A DNA stretch of 64,000 nt. Origin: GCA-2683825 sp965662355. GTDB lineage: Bacteria > Planctomycetota > UBA1135 > GCA-002686595. This document shows, piece after piece, positions 39,870 through 47,856 of the stretch. The notes below the pieces were generated by a model that searched no databases, had not been told where the DNA came from, and saw only the letters and a list, made by a program, of their open reading frames with translations. The number at the start of each line of letters is the position of its first letter. Position 1 is the first letter of the stretch. The stretch spans positions 1-64,000 of the forward strand of contig CBFIHP010000018.1 of NCBI GenBank assembly GCA_965662355.1, written 5' to 3'. The position numbers were made by a program, and so were the translations under genes.

Positions 39870-40883
39870 CTACTCGAACCCCTGCGGGCGCTCCTGGTGG
39901 AAGTCCCACGCGTCGCGCAGAATCGTCTCGAGCTCGGAGCGCCTGGGTTTCCAGCCAAGGAGCTCGAAAGCGCGATTGCCACCGCTGACCAGCTCGCCCG
40001 GATCGCCGGGGCGTCTGGGGGTCATGACGTGCGGGATGGCATGTCCCGTCACCTTGCGCGCGGTTTCGATCAACTGGAGCACCGAATATCCTGACCCCGT
40101 CCCGAGGTTGCACTTGAGCGACGGCGTGCCGGATTGCAGCTTGGCCAGGGCTCTCAGGTGCGCATCGGCGAGATCGTCCACGTGGATGTAGTCGCGGATG
40201 CAGGTGCCGTCCGGTGTGTCGTAGTCCTCCCCGAAGATCGAGATGTGCTCGCGCTTGCCCTGGGCGACCTGAAACACCAGCGGGATGAGGTGCGTCTCGG
40301 GCTCGTGATCCTCGCCGATGCCACCGTCCGGAGACGCGCCGGCGGCATTGAAGTAGCGCAAGGCCGCGTACCGCAATCCGTAGGCGTGGGCGAAGTCACT
40401 CAACATGTGCTCGATGACGAGCTTGGTGCGCCCGTAGGGATTGATCGGGTTCTGGGGATGGTCTTCGGTCATCGGAACCTCGACCGGCTCGCCGTAAGTC
40501 GCACAGGTCGAGGAGAACACGAACTCCTTGCACTCGGCCGCACGCATCGCTTCCAGTAGGCCCAGCGTGTACGTGACGTTCTCGCGCCAGTACTTGGCGG
40601 GTTCGTCCACGGATTCACCGACGTAGCACTTCGCCGCGAAATGCATGACCGCCCGCGGTCGGTGTTTCTCGAAAACCTGCGCCACCCCGGCGGCGTCCCC
40701 GAGATCGACCTCTTCGAACGGCCCCTGGACCAGTTCACGATGACCGGTCGAGAGGTTGTCGAGCACGACCGTGGGCACGTTCAGGCGCTGCAAAGCACGG
40801 ACGGTATGGCTTCCGATGTAGCCCGCGCCACCGCAGACGAGGACGGGGCCTTGGGGGGCGGGCGGATCTTGTTTTTCAGCCAT
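39870..40883 (-). CDS. galE: UDP-glucose 4-epimerase
   Basis: This 337-residue short-chain dehydrogenase interconverts UDP-glucose and UDP-galactose. NAD binding is at LVCGGAGYIGSHTVRAL (G-x-x-G-x-x-G), the catalytic Thr/Tyr/Lys region is SSTCATYGEP and NPYGRTKLVIEHML (YxxxK), and RYFNAAGASPDGGIGEDH and CIRDYIHVDDLADAH are family signatures. Length matches E. coli GalE (338) closely. It likely supplies sugar nucleotides for LPS or exopolysaccharide. It follows aroA after 39 bases on the same strand. Confidence 0.96.
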   Translation of the reverse strand: MAEKQDPPAPQGPVLVCGGAGYIGSHTVRALQRLNVPTVVLDNLSTGHRELVQGPFEEVDLGDAAGVAQVFEKHRPRAVMHFAAKCYVGESVDEPAKYWRENVTYTLGLLEAMRAAECKEFVFSSTCATYGEPVEVPMTEDHPQNPINPYGRTKLVIEHMLSDFAHAYGLRYAALRYFNAAGASPDGGIGEDHEPETHLIPLVFQVAQGKREHISIFGEDYDTPDGTCIRDYIHVDDLADAHLRALAKLQSGTPSLKCNLGTGSGYSVLQLIETARKVTGHAIPHVMTPRRPGDPGELVSGGNRAFELLGWKPRRSELETILRDAWDFHQERPQGFE

Positions 40884-40922
40884 CGCGATTCTCGAAGACT
40901 CTTCGTAGAAGGGGTAGGTGGC

Positions 40923-42380
40923 TCAAAGGGTAGTGAGGCGCGCGCCCAGACCGACCATGTCCTGCCAGAATCGTGGCCAGCTCTTCTCGACGCATTGCGG
41001 CTCGACCACCTTGATCCCGGGGCGCAGGAGCGAGAGCAAGGCAAAGGCAAAGGCCATGCGGTGATCGGAGTGCGGATCGAGCAGCACCGGGTCGACGCCG
41101 TGGGGCCCGGGCTTGATGTGCAGGACATCGCTGCCGCACTCGGCGCGGAAACCGGATTGATTCAGGCCGTCGCACAGGCCCTGGAGACGGTCGCTCTCCT
41201 TGCCTGACAGGGTTCCGAGACCGCGCAGAACGCTGGATTCGCCACGAGTCAAGGCCACCGCAGCGGCCACGGCCGCCAGGGGCGGCGCGAGATCCGGTTC
41301 GCCATCGAGATCGAGATCCACGCCCCGCGCGGGCAATCCGCCGGCGCTCAGGTATCCGTCTTCATGGGTCCCACGGCAGCCGAATTCGCGCAGGTGTTCG
41401 ATGATGCCGACATCGCCCTGGGCGGTGTCCTCGCGCAGCGCCACGCGCACTTCCCCGCCGCTGATACAGGCCGCCGCCAACCCGACCGCTGCCGCGGAGG
41501 CGTCGGGTTCGATGACCAGGGGCTCTGCCGGTGCGCGCAACGGGCCGCGCACGTGATAGCGGAATTGACCGGGTTCAGGGTGATCCACATGGACCTCGAC
41601 GCCGAAGTCCAGGAGCGCGCGCAGGGTCAGCGCAACGTACGGGGCGCTCGGCAACTTGCCGCTCACGTGCACGCAGCCGGGTTCGTCGAAGGCTGCGAGC
41701 CCGAGCAGCAATCCGCTGAGCTCCTGACTGGAGATGGGCTTGTCGAGCTGCAACTCGCCCGGCTTGCGCGTCGGTACCAGCGTGACCGGCCACGTCCCCG
41801 GAAGGTTCTGGCGCACGAGACACACTCCGGCTCCCTCGAGGGCGTCGAACAGCGGCAGGCTCTTGCGCATGAGCAGCGTGCCCTCAGGGCGCAAGGTGAT
41901 CGGGGTCATGGGATCCCCGGCGAGTGCCAGGGCGGCCGTGGCCAGACGCGACAACGTCCCCGATTCGCCCACGGCGAGGGGTGCCCCACCAGAGGGGGTC
42001 GGGCCGGCGTGGGCGCTCGGGGGATGGCCCTCGATCCGACACGCCCTCGGTTCGGCGCGTTCGAAGGAGCGTGCGCAGCGTTGCACCACGCCCAGGGCGT
42101 GTTGCACATCGGCCCCGTCCGAGAGGTTCGAGATCTCCGTGCGACCTTCCGCGAGCAGCGCGGCGAGGATCCAGCGCTGGGCCACGGACTTCGAAGCCGG
42201 CGGGACGAGCTCGCCGGACAGGGGATCCCCGGGCAGAAAACCCTTCGCGGATCGCAGTCGATTCCACTCCTCGGAGACGGCCTCTGCCGGCTCCAGATCG
42301 ACCGCCTCCGGGGGGTCGAGCTCCCCATACGCGGTCTCGCCCGCGTCCTCGGGATCGAATTCCGGCTCGTGCGAGTCCAT
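40923..42380 (-). CDS. aroA: 5-enolpyruvylshikimate-3-phosphate synthase
   Basis: This 485-residue enzyme transfers enolpyruvate from PEP to shikimate 3-phosphate. Substrate-binding residues are recognisable: PASKSVAQRW, QELSGLLLG, EPDASAAAVGLA, KESDRLQGL, DPHSDHRMAFAFAL and VEKSWPRFW. The loop that is GNAGT in most EPSP synthases reads GESGTLSR here. An acidic N-terminal extension of about 45 residues (EPEFDPEDAGETAYGEL) precedes the core, making it longer than E. coli AroA (427). The ATG at 42380 is chosen; earlier ATGs would run into the short divergent gap before purC. Confidence 0.93.
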   Translation of the reverse strand: MDSHEPEFDPEDAGETAYGELDPPEAVDLEPAEAVSEEWNRLRSAKGFLPGDPLSGELVPPASKSVAQRWILAALLAEGRTEISNLSDGADVQHALGVVQRCARSFERAEPRACRIEGHPPSAHAGPTPSGGAPLAVGESGTLSRLATAALALAGDPMTPITLRPEGTLLMRKSLPLFDALEGAGVCLVRQNLPGTWPVTLVPTRKPGELQLDKPISSQELSGLLLGLAAFDEPGCVHVSGKLPSAPYVALTLRALLDFGVEVHVDHPEPGQFRYHVRGPLRAPAEPLVIEPDASAAAVGLAAACISGGEVRVALREDTAQGDVGIIEHLREFGCRGTHEDGYLSAGGLPARGVDLDLDGEPDLAPPLAAVAAAVALTRGESSVLRGLGTLSGKESDRLQGLCDGLNQSGFRAECGSDVLHIKPGPHGVDPVLLDPHSDHRMAFAFALLSLLRPGIKVVEPQCVEKSWPRFWQDMVGLGARLTTL

Positions 42381-42465
42381 CGACGGATTGTAGGTGGGCG
42401 GAACCCCTGCCATACTCCCCGTTTCGACCAACAATGGGCTTTTCCTGAGCCTCCTATTCCCTCCC

Positions 42466-43398
42466 ATGACAGACTCCACGCCCTACCTCGGCCCGCGAGA
42501 ACAGCTCGGTCCCTTTACCCTTCTCAAGAGCGGCAAGGTCCGCGACATCTACGAGGTCGACGCAGAGCACCTGCTCTTCGTCACTTCCGATCGGGTTTCG
42601 GCATTCGACGTAATCATGCCCCAGGGCATTCCCGGCAAGGGACGGGTCCTGACGGCCGTCGCCGAGCACTGGTTCGCCAGGACCGCGGACATCATTCCCA
42701 ACCACCTCGTCACCACGAACGTGGACGAGATCGAGGGGCTCTCCGACGAGGAGCGCGGGCTGATGCGCGGGCGGATCATGCTCGTCAAGAAGGCCCAGCC
42801 GACGTCGGTCGAGTGGGTCGTGCGCGGCTACATCGCCGGATCGGGGTGGAAGGAGTACAAACGTACGCAGACGGTTTGTGGCATCCCGTTGCCCGCCGGT
42901 CTCGATTTCTGCCAGCGACTGACCAAACCGCTCCTGACGCCGACCACCAAGGACGACCTGCACGACGAGCCCCTGACCCCGGACGAAGCGCGCGAGCGCG
43001 TGGGGCCCGCGGTCTTCGACCCCGCGCGCGCTGCGTCGCTGGCACTCTTTGCCCGCGGTACGGAGGAGCTCGCGAAGATCGGCATCCTGCTGGCCGACAC
43101 GAAGTTCGAGTTCGGCCTGATCGCGGGCCAGCTGGTTCTGATCGACGAGGCCCTGACCCAGGACAGCTCGCGCTTCTGGCCCGAGGATCAGTACGCGACC
43201 GGTCGCGACCAGCCCAGCTATGACAAGCAGATCCTGCGCGACTACCTCGAGACCCTGGACTGGAACAAGGAAGCCCCCGGCCCGGAACTCCCGACCGAGC
43301 TCATCGAACGTGTCGCCACGCGCTACGGTGAGGTCGCCGAGGCCATCACAGGCAAGAATCCCATGCACCACGCGACGAACCAGGAGGCCAGCGCATGA
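42466..43398 (+). CDS. purC: Phosphoribosylaminoimidazole-succinocarboxamide synthase
   Basis: This 310-residue enzyme ligates aspartate to CAIR in purine synthesis. Motifs: LLKSGKVRDIYEVDAEHLLFVTSDRVSAFDVIMP (nucleotide and substrate loop; seen in pieces as KVRDIYE and SDRVSAFD), VVRGYIAGSGWKEY, LIDEALTQDSSRFWPEDQY, and SYDKQILRDYLE. It is the long SAICAR synthetase form rather than the 237-residue E. coli form. ATG 42466 is the start. The stop codon overlaps the purE ATG as ATGA, so the two enzymes that act in sequence (PurE then PurC) are coupled. Confidence 0.97.
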   Translation: MTDSTPYLGPREQLGPFTLLKSGKVRDIYEVDAEHLLFVTSDRVSAFDVIMPQGIPGKGRVLTAVAEHWFARTADIIPNHLVTTNVDEIEGLSDEERGLMRGRIMLVKKAQPTSVEWVVRGYIAGSGWKEYKRTQTVCGIPLPAGLDFCQRLTKPLLTPTTKDDLHDEPLTPDEARERVGPAVFDPARAASLALFARGTEELAKIGILLADTKFEFGLIAGQLVLIDEALTQDSSRFWPEDQYATGRDQPSYDKQILRDYLETLDWNKEAPGPELPTELIERVATRYGEVAEAITGKNPMHHATNQEASA

Positions 43399-43892
43399 AG
43401 AAAGTGGCCGTTCTCATGGGGTCCGATTCGGACTTTCCCAAACTCGAAGACTGCACGCGCACCCTCGGCCTGCTCGAGATCCCCTTCGAAGCGCGCGTGC
43501 TGTCGGCGCACCGCACGCCAAAGGAACTCGTGGCCTACGTCGAGACGGCCAAGGAGCGTGGCGTCGGCGTGATCTGTGCTGCGGCCGGCGGCGCGGCGCA
43601 CCTCGCGGGTGTCGTCGCGGCGCACACCGACTTGCCGGTGATCGGCATTCCCATGGCCAACCCGCCCATGGGTGGGCTCGATGCGCTCCTGGCCACGGTG
43701 CAGATGCCGGGCGGCATTCCGGTCGCCACCGTGGCGGTCGGCGGCGGTGGACCGAAGAACGCGGCACTCTTCGCCGCCCGTATCCTGGCTCTGTCGGACG
43801 AGGACATCGCCGAACGCTATTCCGCTTTCGTGACGGCCATGGGCGCCGCGGTGCGCCGCAAAGACGAAGCCCTGCGCGCGAAGCTGGCCTAG
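43395..43892 (+). CDS. purE: N5-carboxyaminoimidazole ribonucleotide mutase
   Basis: This 165-residue enzyme moves the carboxyl group of N5-CAIR to give CAIR. MGSDSDFPKLEDC is the class I hallmark, followed by VLSAHRTPKELVAYVE, CAAAGGAAHLAGVVAAHT and NPPMGGLDALLATVQMPGG-type loops. Size is right for the bacterial octamer subunit. purK, usually next to purE, is not in the window. The ATG at 43395 overlaps the purC stop. Confidence 0.96.
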   Translation: MKKVAVLMGSDSDFPKLEDCTRTLGLLEIPFEARVLSAHRTPKELVAYVETAKERGVGVICAAAGGAAHLAGVVAAHTDLPVIGIPMANPPMGGLDALLATVQMPGGIPVATVAVGGGGPKNAALFAARILALSDEDIAERYSAFVTAMGAAVRRKDEALRAKLA

Positions 43893-43939
43893 TCCGCGCC
43901 AAGCCCGGAACCCTTCCACCAAGACCAGGATTCACGACC

Positions 43940-45019
43940 GTGACGAGCCACGTCGAAACCCTCAGCTGGGTCGCCGGAGACGGCGGCCAGGGGCATGTTC
44001 GCATGATCGAACAGACCCTGCTTCCCGAGCAACACACCCACCTTGAGGTTCGCACGGTCGAGGGCATGGTCGATGCGATCTACCGCCTCGCCGTGCGCGG
44101 TGCACCGGCGATCGGCGTGGCCGCTGCCTACGGGGTCCTCTTGGGCATGCAATCCGCCGAGACGAGCGGCGCCGACGACTTTCTCGGACAGACCGCAGCG
44201 GTTTGCGCGACCCTGGCCAAGGCACGCCCCACGGCGGTCAATCTGTTCTGGGCCCTGGAGCGCATGCACGAGCGCGCCAAGCGCGACCATGCGGCCGGTG
44301 CCAAGCCCGAAACGCTGCTCGAGGGGCTCTTCGCGGAGGCCTTTGCCATCCACGGTGAAGACGCGGAACAATGCCGACGGATGGGCGAGCTGGGTGCCGA
44401 GCTCTTGCAGGATGGCATGAGCGTATTGACGCATTGCAACGCCGGGGCCCTCGCTACCGGTGGTATGGGCACGGCCCTGGCCCCGATCTACGTGGCCCAC
44501 GAGCTCGGTAAGAAAATCGCGGTCTTCGCCGATGAGACCCGCCCCCTGCTCCAGGGGGCGCGGCTGACCGCCTGGGAACTCTCCCAGGCCGGAATCGAAG
44601 TGACCTTGATCACCGACAGCATGGCGGCCAGCGTCATGGAACAGGGCAAGATCGACGTCGTGATCGTCGGATCGGATCGCATCGCCGCGAACGGCGATGT
44701 GTGCAACAAGATCGGGACCTACGGCGTCGCCATCCTCGCCCAGCAACACGGCATTCCCTTCTATGTCGTCGCCCCCCTCTCCAGCTTCGATCCGACACTC
44801 TCGAGTGGAAAGGAAATCCCCATCGAGGAACGCCCCTCCGAGGAGGTCACCTGCGGCTTTGGCAAGCGCACGGCGCCGGAGGGCGTCAAGGTGTACAGCC
44901 CTGCCTTCGACGTCACCCCCGCAGAGCTCGTACGCGCCATCGTGACCGAGGTCGGGGTCATCGAGTACCCGAATATGGCCAGGGTGGAAGAAGCTTTACG
45001 CCGCGGCGGCAGGCTTTGA
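43940..45019 (+). CDS. mtnA: S-methyl-5-thioribose-1-phosphate isomerase
   Basis: This 359-residue enzyme of the methionine salvage pathway turns methylthioribose 1-phosphate into methylthioribulose 1-phosphate. Family features are RGAPAIGVAAAYGV, the catalytic Cys in LTHCNAGALATGGMGT, ADETRPLLQGARLTAWEL, the catalytic Asp in VGSDRIAANGDVCNKIGTY, and FDPTLSSGKEIPIEER. The GTG at 43940 starts the conserved region with the usual short leader; AGGA lies about ten bases before it. It follows purE by 47 bases. Other methionine-salvage genes are absent, so it may be a stand-alone salvage step or cooperate with genes elsewhere. Confidence 0.95.
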   Translation: MTSHVETLSWVAGDGGQGHVRMIEQTLLPEQHTHLEVRTVEGMVDAIYRLAVRGAPAIGVAAAYGVLLGMQSAETSGADDFLGQTAAVCATLAKARPTAVNLFWALERMHERAKRDHAAGAKPETLLEGLFAEAFAIHGEDAEQCRRMGELGAELLQDGMSVLTHCNAGALATGGMGTALAPIYVAHELGKKIAVFADETRPLLQGARLTAWELSQAGIEVTLITDSMAASVMEQGKIDVVIVGSDRIAANGDVCNKIGTYGVAILAQQHGIPFYVVAPLSSFDPTLSSGKEIPIEERPSEEVTCGFGKRTAPEGVKVYSPAFDVTPAELVRAIVTEVGVIEYPNMARVEEALRRGGRL

Positions 45020-45113
45020 CAGGCCTGTTCACGTTCGGTTTGGGCCGGGTGAATTGAGTTCAGTCGGGAGAGACAGGGGGTCGAATGAGGGAGCCACCCA
45101 GGTTTCATCACCG

Positions 45114-45494
45114 ATGAGTTCCCCCAAAGAAACGCCCGATCAGGACGAACGGCCCAAGAAGAAACTTCGGGTTCGTACTCACACTCCCCGCCCCGATGAG
45201 CTGACGCGCGAGACGTTCGAGTTCATCACCGCTGTCGACGAGTACAAACGGCGCCACATGCGCTCGTTCCTCAACGACAACGAGGTGCTCGAGATCCTCT
45301 ATGATCTCGAATACCGCCTGCCGGGCTGTCCGGACATGCATCGCAAGCCCAGCGAGGAGCAGCTTGCCGCCTACGAGGCATCGCGGCATACGTACCGCGT
45401 GGAGAAGGGCCGGCTCTTTCCTACGTGGAGCGAGGTCTTCGAGCTGCTGCTGGCTCTCGGATATCGACGTGGCGACGAGCGCGGTGCTGCCTAG
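45114..45494 (+). CDS. Small hydrophilic protein of unknown function
   Basis: This 126-residue soluble protein has a basic, disordered N-terminus (SSPKETPDQDERPKKKLR) followed by a helical domain: TRETFEFITAVDEYKRRHMR, NDNEVLEILYDLEYRLP, and a C-terminal block GRLFPTWSEVFELLLALGY. No cofactor or catalytic motif is visible. The C-terminal FPTWSEV..LGY block feels like a conserved family feature, but I could not name the family. The ATG at 45114 fits the composition change. The TAG at 45492-45494 sits in a CTAGCTAGCTAG palindrome shared with the convergent gene. Confidence 0.6.
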   Translation: MSSPKETPDQDERPKKKLRVRTHTPRPDELTRETFEFITAVDEYKRRHMRSFLNDNEVLEILYDLEYRLPGCPDMHRKPSEEQLAAYEASRHTYRVEKGRLFPTWSEVFELLLALGYRRGDERGAA

Positions 45495-45498
45495 CTAG

Positions 45499-46476
45499 CT
45501 AGTCAGGAGTGGGTCTTGGGGCCCCTGTGACCGCGGCCCAGCCGCGTTGAAGTTCTTCGCCATCGAGGTCGCGACCGATGAGAACAAGGACCGATGTGTC
45601 CGGCGGGTCTTCTTCACCGGGGCCGATTTCCAGCCACTGGTAGACGGCCTGGAGGACGACCGCTTCGGTGCGGTCCGTGCAGTTCAGTACGCCTTTCATG
45701 CGCCAGATCTCGTGGGTGCGCCGGGTCGCGAGAAACTGCAGCCAGATTTTGAGCGTGTGTAGGTCGAGGGGGCTCTCGGAGCGCAAGACGACAGTTCCCG
45801 CTCCGGTCGTGTGGGCTGCATGCGCCCTCTCGAGATCGATATTGCCCGAGACCAGGGGCTCCAGGGTGAGGATGCGTTGCGTTGGGATGTCGGCCCGCGA
45901 GGTACGCTCGATCGGCGCCAGAGCATTGTGCTTGCGGATGCTCTGTTCGGCCGCGTCGAGGCCAGCGGAATCCGTGCGGTCGGTGTGGTTCAGCAGAATG
46001 AGATCGGCATAGCCCAGCTGCTCGCGGGCCTCGGGGTGACCTTCGAGCTCTTCGCTCGTGCGGGCCGCGTGGGTCAGGGCTACGACGCCTGCGGCTTCGG
46101 CCTCCGCGGCCAGCTCGGGCTGAAGGATCAAGGTTTGCAGCACGGGCCCGGGTGAGGCCAAGCCCGAGGTTTCGAGCACGATCCGCTGGAAGCTCTCGGG
46201 CCCGAAGAGGCGCCGACGCTTGGCAAGAAGCTCCCCCAGGGTGCGCGTGAGGTCACCCCGAATCGTGCAACACACGCAGCCGTTGGAGAGCTCGATCAAC
46301 TCGTCGGTCGCGCGCACGATCAGACGGCCGTCGATGGGAACGTCCCCGAATTCGTTGACGAGCACGGCGATGCGCTCGCTCTGTTGCTCCGTCAAGATGC
46401 GGTTCAGCAGTGTCGTCTTGCCCGCTCCCAGGAAGCCGGTGAGCACGTGCACCGGAACGCGAGGTAGCTCAGGCAC
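45499..46476 (-). CDS. CobW/COG0523-family GTPase, putative metallochaperone
   Basis: This 325-residue G3E-family GTPase has Walker A VLTGFLGAGKTTLLNRIL, the metal-binding CxCC motif in LSNGCVCCTIRGDL, ETSGLASPGPV and the specificity motif LLNHTDRTD (NKxD-like, here NHTD). A CobW C-terminal domain follows (VLRSESPLDLHTLKIWLQFL, then WRMKGVLN). Relatives deliver zinc, cobalt or iron to client enzymes. The GTG at 46476 overlaps the end of glyA by 8 bases, so it may serve a PLP or metal enzyme in the same unit, but no client is indicated. No Zur site was recognised. Confidence 0.88.
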   Translation of the reverse strand: MPELPRVPVHVLTGFLGAGKTTLLNRILTEQQSERIAVLVNEFGDVPIDGRLIVRATDELIELSNGCVCCTIRGDLTRTLGELLAKRRRLFGPESFQRIVLETSGLASPGPVLQTLILQPELAAEAEAAGVVALTHAARTSEELEGHPEAREQLGYADLILLNHTDRTDSAGLDAAEQSIRKHNALAPIERTSRADIPTQRILTLEPLVSGNIDLERAHAAHTTGAGTVVLRSESPLDLHTLKIWLQFLATRRTHEIWRMKGVLNCTDRTEAVVLQAVYQWLEIGPGEEDPPDTSVLVLIGRDLDGEELQRGWAAVTGAPRPTPD

Positions 46477-47752
46477 CGGCCACAGCGGGGCGAATCGGGA
46501 AGGCCTCGGTCAATTCGGCAACTTGCTTGCGAACGCGATCCTGGATGTTTGCGTCGCCCCCGGAAGACAACACCTCGGCAATCAAACCGCCCATGCGTTC
46601 CATCTCGGCCGTACCGAGCCCACGGGTGGTTACCGCAGCGGTGCCGACTCGTACCCCCGAGGCTTTCATCGGCGGCTGCTCGTCATACGGGATCAGGTTC
46701 TTGTTGCAAGTGATGTTGACCGCCCCGAGTTGCTCTTCGGCATCGGCTCCTGTCAAACCGAGCGGAGTCACGTCGACGAGCATGAGGTGGTTGTCGGTGC
46801 CACCGGAGACGATGCGCAACCCGCGGTCCGCCAGGGTGGCCGCCAGGGCAGAGGCGTTGGCCACGACATTGCGTGCGTACTCGCGATACGTGGTCGAGTT
46901 GGCCTCGCGCAAGGCGATCGCCTTGGCGGCGATGGCATGCATGAACGGTCCGCCTTGGTCACCGGGGAAGACCGCGCTGTTGATCTTCTTGATCCACTCG
47001 CGCGTGCAGAGAATCAATCCACCGCGCGGCCCGCGCAGGGTCTTGTGGGTCGTCATCGTCGTAACATGGGCATGGCCCACCGGGGTCGGATGCACGCCCG
47101 CAGCGACCAGCCCGGCAATGTGTGCCATGTCGACCATGAAGTGTGCTTCCACCTCCTGGGCGATTGCAGCCAACCCCTCGAAATCGATCGTGCGCGAATA
47201 GGCGGATGCCCCGGCCATCAGGAGTCTCGGGCGCAGCTCGAGGGCCATCTCGCGCACGCGCTCGAGATTCATCCGTTCGGTATCGCGCTCCACACCGTAG
47301 GAGTGAAAGTCGTAGAAGAGCCCCGAGAAGTTCTTCGGGTGACCGTGGGAGAGATGCCCTCCGTGGTCGAGCGACATGGCGAGAACGCGATCGCCGGGTT
47401 CGATCAGAGCCATGAGGGCCGCCACGTTGGCTTGCGTACCCGAGTGCGGCTGCACGTTGGCATGGCCGGCACCGAACAGATCCTTGGCCCGATCGCGGCA
47501 CAGGTTCTCCACGGTGTCCACGTGCTCACAACCGCCGTAGTAGCGCCGCCCGGGATAGCCCTCGGCATACTTGTCCGTCAAGCAGCTGCCCATGGCCGCC
47601 ATCACCTCGCGGGAGGTGTGATTCTCCGAGGCGATCAGCTCGAGATGGCTCTCCTGGCGCTGCTCCTCGGCCTCGACGGCATGCCAAAGGGGGTCGTCTC
47701 GGAACGCTTCTTGCATCTCTTCCATGGTGGGGTCACTCCGGGGGCGGGCCAT
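46469..47752 (-). CDS. glyA: Serine hydroxymethyltransferase
   Basis: This 427-residue PLP enzyme converts serine and tetrahydrofolate to glycine and methylene-THF. Motifs: LELIASENHTSREVMAAMGS, YPGRRYYGGCEHVDTVE, NVQPHSGTQANVAAL, MVDMAHIAGLVAAGVHPTP, and the PLP lysine in TTHKTLRGPRGG. ATG 47752 gives a leader of ten residues before the conserved start; ATG 47725 is an alternative. It is divergent from the DUF1573 gene across 104 bases and cotranscribed with the CobW-type GTPase. Confidence 0.97.
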   Translation of the reverse strand: MARPRSDPTMEEMQEAFRDDPLWHAVEAEEQRQESHLELIASENHTSREVMAAMGSCLTDKYAEGYPGRRYYGGCEHVDTVENLCRDRAKDLFGAGHANVQPHSGTQANVAALMALIEPGDRVLAMSLDHGGHLSHGHPKNFSGLFYDFHSYGVERDTERMNLERVREMALELRPRLLMAGASAYSRTIDFEGLAAIAQEVEAHFMVDMAHIAGLVAAGVHPTPVGHAHVTTMTTHKTLRGPRGGLILCTREWIKKINSAVFPGDQGGPFMHAIAAKAIALREANSTTYREYARNVVANASALAATLADRGLRIVSGGTDNHLMLVDVTPLGLTGADAEEQLGAVNITCNKNLIPYDEQPPMKASGVRVGTAAVTTRGLGTAEMERMGGLIAEVLSSGGDANIQDRVRKQVAELTEAFPIRPAVAGA

Positions 47753-47856
47753 TCTGGCTCTTCCGAGGTGGTGGATCGACCTCCCGCGCTGGAAAGTAGG
47801 CCTGTTGGCGTTAGAAACTACGCTTGGCCGCAATTGGAACTACGATGGAAGGCAGC

